DNA from: RGIG7450 sp045648785
GTDB taxonomy: Bacteria > Bacillota > Clostridia > RUG12999
Length of the DNA: 64,000 nucleotides
Assembly (NCBI GenBank): GCA_045648785.1
Contig: JAZROP010000041.1
Span: 1 to 64,000, forward strand
Reading direction: 5' to 3'
In this document: piece after piece, positions 60,379 to 64,000 of the stretch
How positions within the stretch are numbered: position 1 is the stretch's first letter
How the letters are laid out: the number at the start of each line of letters is the position of its first letter
Program-made: the position numbers and the translations under genes
The notes under the pieces: generated by a model
What the model was told of the DNA's origin: nothing
The model's input: only the letters and a program-made list of their open reading frames with translations
Database searches by the model: none

Positions 60379-61887
60379 TTAGTCAATAAGGCTTTTTCCT
60401 GTCATTTCATCAGGCTGGTCTATGCCTAAAAGCTCAAGCATTGTTGGTGCAATGTCAGCAAGTCTGCCTTCGTGGAGGTTAACATCTTTGCCTATAACAA
60501 CAAAAGGAACTTTGTTAGTTGTGTGGGCGGTGAAAGGACCGCCATCCTCGTCAACCATGCAGTCAGCATTGCCGTGGTCGGCTGTAATAATAACCGTTCC
60601 GCCAAGGGCTGTAATTTTGTCAATAATTTTCTTTGAACATTCATCTACTGTTTCAACAGCTTTAACTGCAGCTTCCATAAATCCGGTGTGACCTACCATG
60701 TCACAGTTTGCAAAGTTCAAGATAATTACATCATAAAGGTCAGAGTCGATTCTCTTTATAGCCTCTTCTGTTACTTCATAGGCACTCATTTCGGGTTTTA
60801 GGTCATATGTTGCAACTTTAGGAGAGGGGATAAGTGCTCTGTCCTCACGGTCATAGACCTTTTCTTCACCGCCGTTAAAGAAGAATGTTACATGCGCATA
60901 TTTTTCGGTTTCGGCAATCCTAAGCTGTGAAAGTCCGTTTTTGCTTAGGATTTCACCAAGTGTGTTTGTAAGACTTTCGGGTTTGAAAGCAATTTCAACA
61001 TTCGGCATTGTTGCATCATACTGAGTCATACAAACATAGTTGATTTTACTGAATTTTTCACGAGCAAAGCCGTCAAATTCAGAATCAACAAAGCATCTTG
61101 TGATTTCACGCGCTCTGTCAGGACGGAAGTTGAAGAAAATAAAACTGTCACCTTCATCAACAGTTGCATTTTTGCAAACAACAGTAGGAATAACAAATTC
61201 GTCGTAAATTTCTTTTTCGTAAGAATCAAGAACTGCACCGAGCGCGGAATCTTTTTCTTCACCTCTGCCAAGGGCAATGGCGTTATATGCCAGACTTACT
61301 CTGTCCCATCTCTGGTCACGGTCCATTGCATAATATCTGCCCATAACGGTAGCTATTTTACCAACGCCAATTTCAGCCATCTTTTCTTCAAGCTGTTTTA
61401 CATACATATCGCCTGAATTGGGAGGAACATCACGACCATCTAAAAGGGCATGAACATAAACTTCGGTAAGACCAAGCTTTTTAGCCATTTCTAAAAGTGC
61501 GTAAAGGTGTGTGTTATGACTGTGAACGCCACCATCTGAAAGTAAACCTGCAAGGTGGAGCTTTGTACCGCTTTTTACACAGCTTTCCATAGCAGATTTA
61601 AGTACGGCGTTCTCAAAGAAATCACCATCGGTGATGGATTTTGTAATTCTTGTGAGTTCCTGATAAACAATTCTGCCGGCACCGATGTTTGTGTGACCAA
61701 CTTCGGAGTTGCCCATCTGACCGTCAGGCAGACCTACATCCATTCCGCTTGCACTTACAAGTGTGTTAGGATAATTTGCAAGATAATTATCCATATTGGG
61801 AGTAACTGCTCTATAAATAGCGTTGTTTTCTTTCGGGGGAGCAATGCCGTACCCGTCAAGAATCATTAGACATAAAGGTTTTTTCAT
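60379..61887 (-). CDS. gpmI: 2,3-bisphosphoglycerate-independent phosphoglycerate mutase
   Basis: A 502-residue di-manganese enzyme of the alkaline phosphatase superfamily that interconverts 3- and 2-phosphoglycerate. DGYG near the N-terminus, the catalytic Ser in MGNSEVGHTNIGAG (about 60), GRYYAMDRD, and TADHGNAD with AHTTNKVP carry the metal ligands. Start ATG 61887 follows AAGGAC; the TTG 18 bases upstream overlaps that ribosome site. Manganese-dependent iPGMs are also pH-sensitive in spores. Confidence 0.97.
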   Translation of the reverse strand: MKKPLCLMILDGYGIAPPKENNAIYRAVTPNMDNYLANYPNTLVSASGMDVGLPDGQMGNSEVGHTNIGAGRIVYQELTRITKSITDGDFFENAVLKSAMESCVKSGTKLHLAGLLSDGGVHSHNTHLYALLEMAKKLGLTEVYVHALLDGRDVPPNSGDMYVKQLEEKMAEIGVGKIATVMGRYYAMDRDQRWDRVSLAYNAIALGRGEEKDSALGAVLDSYEKEIYDEFVIPTVVCKNATVDEGDSFIFFNFRPDRAREITRCFVDSEFDGFAREKFSKINYVCMTQYDATMPNVEIAFKPESLTNTLGEILSKNGLSQLRIAETEKYAHVTFFFNGGEEKVYDREDRALIPSPKVATYDLKPEMSAYEVTEEAIKRIDSDLYDVIILNFANCDMVGHTGFMEAAVKAVETVDECSKKIIDKITALGGTVIITADHGNADCMVDEDGGPFTAHTTNKVPFVVIGKDVNLHEGRLADIAPTMLELLGIDQPDEMTGKSLID

Positions 61888-61905
61888 TTTAGATTGTCCT
61901 TTCAA

Positions 61906-61932
61906 GTTAAAAGGGCGAGTAAATCGCCCTTT
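61906..61932 (-). terminator. Stem-loop between tpiA and gpmI
   Basis: AAAGGGCGA and TCGCCCTTT (61910-61918 with 61924-61932) around a 5-nt loop; only four Ts follow on the minus strand. More likely a partial terminator or processing/stabilising stem than a full stop. Confidence 0.6.
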
Positions 61933-61937
61933 GTATT

Positions 61938-62693
61938 TTATTTATTAGCAGCTTCAACGATGGGAGCGAATTTTTCTGCTACAAGTGAAGCACCACCGAT
62001 AAGACCGCCATCAATATCTTCTTTTGCAAGAAGTTCAGCAGCATTGGAATCATTCATGCTGCCGCCGTACTGGATGATGAAATCCTGTGCACAGTGAGGA
62101 CAGTAGAGGTCGCCGAGAATGTCTCTAATGCCTTTGCAAACCTCCTGAGCCTGGTCGGCTGTAGCGGTTTTGCCTGTACCGATAGCCCAGATTGGTTCGT
62201 ATGCAATGATAACCTTTTTAGCATCTTCAGCATCAATGCCTGCAAATGCTTTTTTAATCTGAATAGCAATCAGGTCCATTGTAATGCCTGCTTCTCTTTC
62301 CTCTAAACTTTCACCAACACAAACGATTGGGAGAAGTCCTTTTTCAAGAGCTTTTTTAGTTTTAAGGTTAACAGTTTCGTCTGTTTCTGCAAAATACTGG
62401 CGTCTTTCGGAATGGCCGATGATAACATATTCAACACCAATATCCTTAAGCATATCAGCACTTACTTCGCCTGTGAATGCGCCCTTATCTTCGAAATGAA
62501 GATTTTCAGCACCGATTTTTACATGTGTGCCTGTAGCAGCTTTAACTGCTTCAGTAAGACAAACATAAGGTGTGCAGCAAACAACGGTGCATGTCGCACC
62601 TTTTGTAGCAGCTTCAACTTCCTTGATAAAACCAAATGTTTCAGAGGGAAGTTTATTCATTTTCCAATTACCTGCAATAACTTTTGTTCTCAT
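61938..62693 (-). CDS. tpiA: Triosephosphate isomerase
   Basis: A 251-residue TIM barrel interconverting DHAP and glyceraldehyde-3-phosphate. GNWKMN (catalytic Lys, about 10-15), VIIGHSERR (His, about 93) and YEPIWAIGTGK (Glu and flexible loop, about 165-176) are all present. ATG start; the nearest ribosome-like AAAGG lies rather far (about 15 nt) upstream, after the repeat element that separates it from pgk. Confidence 0.97.
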   Translation of the reverse strand: MRTKVIAGNWKMNKLPSETFGFIKEVEAATKGATCTVVCCTPYVCLTEAVKAATGTHVKIGAENLHFEDKGAFTGEVSADMLKDIGVEYVIIGHSERRQYFAETDETVNLKTKKALEKGLLPIVCVGESLEEREAGITMDLIAIQIKKAFAGIDAEDAKKVIIAYEPIWAIGTGKTATADQAQEVCKGIRDILGDLYCPHCAQDFIIQYGGSMNDSNAAELLAKEDIDGGLIGGASLVAEKFAPIVEAANK

Positions 62694-62752
62694 AATATAT
62701 TAGTGATTCCTTTCCTGTGATTAATGAATAAAAAGAGATTACAAAACAATTC

Positions 62753-62819
62753 TTGCGCAAGCAAGGTTCCGGCTTTTCCCGATCTCAATCTGTGATTGCG
62801 TAAGCGGAGCAGATTCTTA
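62753..62819 (-). repeat. Intergenic repeat, copy 3 (67 nt), abutting the pgk stop
   Basis: Same element as at 32792 and 32861 but diverged. Conserved parts are TTGCG, GCAAGGTTCCGG, CAATC(T)/GATTGCG and the end TTCTTA that contains the pgk stop codon. The outer GACCCAT/ATGGGTC stem is changed here to CCCGATC/GCGGAGC, so only the inner helix remains. Confidence 0.7.
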
Positions 62820-64000
62820 CTTTTCCTGAAGACAAGCAATTCCGGGAAGTTCAAGTCCTTCAAGGAATTCAAGTGATGCGCCGCCACCTGTGGAAATGTG
62901 GCTCATTTTATCGCCAAGACCGAGAACTTCAACTGCAGCTGCAGAGTCACCACCACCGATTACTGTGATAGCGTCTGTTTCTGCACAAGCATTAGCGATT
63001 GCAGTTGTACCTGCGGCAAAGTTGGACATTTCAAATACGCCCATAGGTCCGTTCCAAACAATTGTTTTAGCTTCTTTTACAGCCGCGCTGAAAAGTTCAA
63101 CTGTTTTAGGACCAATATCAAGACCCATCCAGCCGTCAGGAATTTTGTTTTCATCTACTAAATCTCTGTTTGCGTCATTATCGTATTTATCTGCTATAAC
63201 TGTATCAACAGGGAGAAGAAGTTTAACTCCTTTTTCTTTAGCTTTTTCGATGATTTCGAGGCAGTATCCGAGTCTTTCTTCGTCACAGAGGGAGTTACCG
63301 ATGCTGCCGCCCTGAGCTTTTGTGAATGTGTAAGCCATACCGCCGCCGATGATGAGGCTATCAACTTTATCAAGCAGAGAGTTGATAACACCGATTTTGT
63401 CTTTAACTTTCGCACCGCCGAGGATAGCGAGGAAAGGTCTTTCGGGGTTAGCTACCGCACTGCCGAGGAATTTGATTTCCTTCTGAATGAGGTAACCAGA
63501 AACTGCAGGGAGATAATCTGCAACACCTGCTGTTGAAGCGTGAGCTCTGTGTGCTGTACCGAAAGCGTCATTTACAAAGATTTCAGCAAAGTCAGCAAGT
63601 GCTTTTGCAAAAGCAGGGTCGTTCTTTTCTTCTTCTGCGTGGAAACGAACATTTTCAAGAAGGCATACATCGCCGTCTTTTAAAGCGGCAACTGCAGCTT
63701 TTGCGCTATCGCCAATAACATCTTCAGCCATCACAACATCTTTGCCGAGGTGTTCGGAAAGTCTTTTTGCAACGGGAGCAAGAGAATATTTCATATTGAA
63801 TTCGCCCTTGGGTCTGCCCATGTGTGAGCAAAGTATAACTTTTGCACCATTTTCAACCAGATATTTTATCGTGGGAAGAGCACCAACAATTCTGTTTTCG
63901 TCAACAATGTTTTTATTTTCATCAAGAGGTACATTAAAGTCACATCTTACGAGGACTTTTTTTCCAGCAACGGAAATGTCTTCAATAGTTTTTTTGTTTA
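62817..64000 (-). CDS. pgk: Phosphoglycerate kinase, start beyond the right edge
   Basis: About 394 residues are visible, lacking perhaps one or two at the N-terminus. They begin NKKTIEDISVAGKKVLVRCDFNVPLDE, so only the start codon region is cut. Signature elements: RCDFNVP, CSHMGRPKG, GGAKVKDK, and GGGDSAAAVE near the C-terminus. It makes ATP from 1,3-bisphosphoglycerate. First visible gene of the operon; the frame is open to the window end. The stop codon lies inside repeat copy 3. Confidence 0.97.
   Translation of the reverse strand, partial: NKKTIEDISVAGKKVLVRCDFNVPLDENKNIVDENRIVGALPTIKYLVENGAKVILCSHMGRPKGEFNMKYSLAPVAKRLSEHLGKDVVMAEDVIGDSAKAAVAALKDGDVCLLENVRFHAEEEKNDPAFAKALADFAEIFVNDAFGTAHRAHASTAGVADYLPAVSGYLIQKEIKFLGSAVANPERPFLAILGGAKVKDKIGVINSLLDKVDSLIIGGGMAYTFTKAQGGSIGNSLCDEERLGYCLEIIEKAKEKGVKLLLPVDTVIADKYDNDANRDLVDENKIPDGWMGLDIGPKTVELFSAAVKEAKTIVWNGPMGVFEMSNFAAGTTAIANACAETDAITVIGGGDSAAAVEVLGLGDKMSHISTGGGASLEFLEGLELPGIACLQEK

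Overview
The window looks like a chromosomal stretch from a low-GC, Gram-positive, anaerobic member of the class Clostridia (Bacillota), probably a spore former or a lineage that recently was one. The support is: AGGAGG-type ribosome sites, many TTG and GTG starts, tRNA genes with encoded CCA ends, a SipL-like (SPOCS plus LysM) protein, YunB and YtxC sporulation families, the WalR-type regulator, DnaD and DnaI-like primosome genes, the rplI-gdpP-DUF2232 neighbourhood, and GlgC/GlgD paired with PpdK. No phage, insertion sequence, CRISPR array or obvious genomic island is visible. Most of the window is ordinary core genome; the interest lies in small genes, leaders, repeats and recoding.

Layout. 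1-4.3 kb (minus): the start of an MreB/Mbl gene, rlmH, walR and an M23 endopeptidase gene whose promoter carries a WalR-type box, then coaX and a phosphoesterase. 4.4-7.0 kb (plus): three unknown small genes leading into a SipL-like spore gene, followed by tRNA-Thr and tRNA-Tyr. 7.3-11.8 kb (minus): an SDR and a VUT-family transporter with a structured leader, a ceramidase-like protein and mtaB. 11.9-18.3 kb (plus): an HPr-like protein lacking the catalytic His, tadA, ppdK and a three-gene ABC importer. 18.4-20.0 kb (minus): an Lrp regulator and an aminotransferase.

20.2-29.9 kb (plus) is a full glycogen operon: glgB, glgC, glgD, glgA, glgP and a GH13 hydrolase. 29.9-50.5 kb (minus) is a nearly gapless co-directional run from nrdR through a deacetylase, a solute-binding lipoprotein, pcrA, DUF2232, gdpP, rplI, dnaB, tilS, hpt, ftsH, secA, prfB (with a programmed frameshift), a duplicated 69-nt repeat, nfeD, an SPFH protein and a rhamnulokinase. 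50.8-52.7 kb (plus): dnaD-like and dnaI-like genes. 52.7-58.1 kb: an AraC remnant, an aldose epimerase, tRNA-Arg, a lone fumarase alpha subunit, yunB with a previously uncalled 35-codon gene, a DUF6873-like gene, ytxC and trmB. 58.2-64 kb (minus): an alpha/beta hydrolase and the lower-glycolysis operon pgk-tpiA-gpmI-eno, with stem-loops in every intergenic gap and a third copy of the 69-nt repeat.

How it fits together: lower glycolysis, PPDK and glycogen storage and breakdown form a carbon-handling theme. The WalR/M23/MreB, GdpP and FtsH/SecA genes cover envelope homeostasis. TadA, TilS, MtaB, TrmB, RlmH and RF2 cover translation. The most unusual signals are the candidate SD-switching leader of the VUT transporter, the repeat family that abuts stop codons, the UAA-type RF2 frameshift site, the eno ribosome site buried in a terminator-like hairpin, and the unknown genes upstream of the SipL-like gene.
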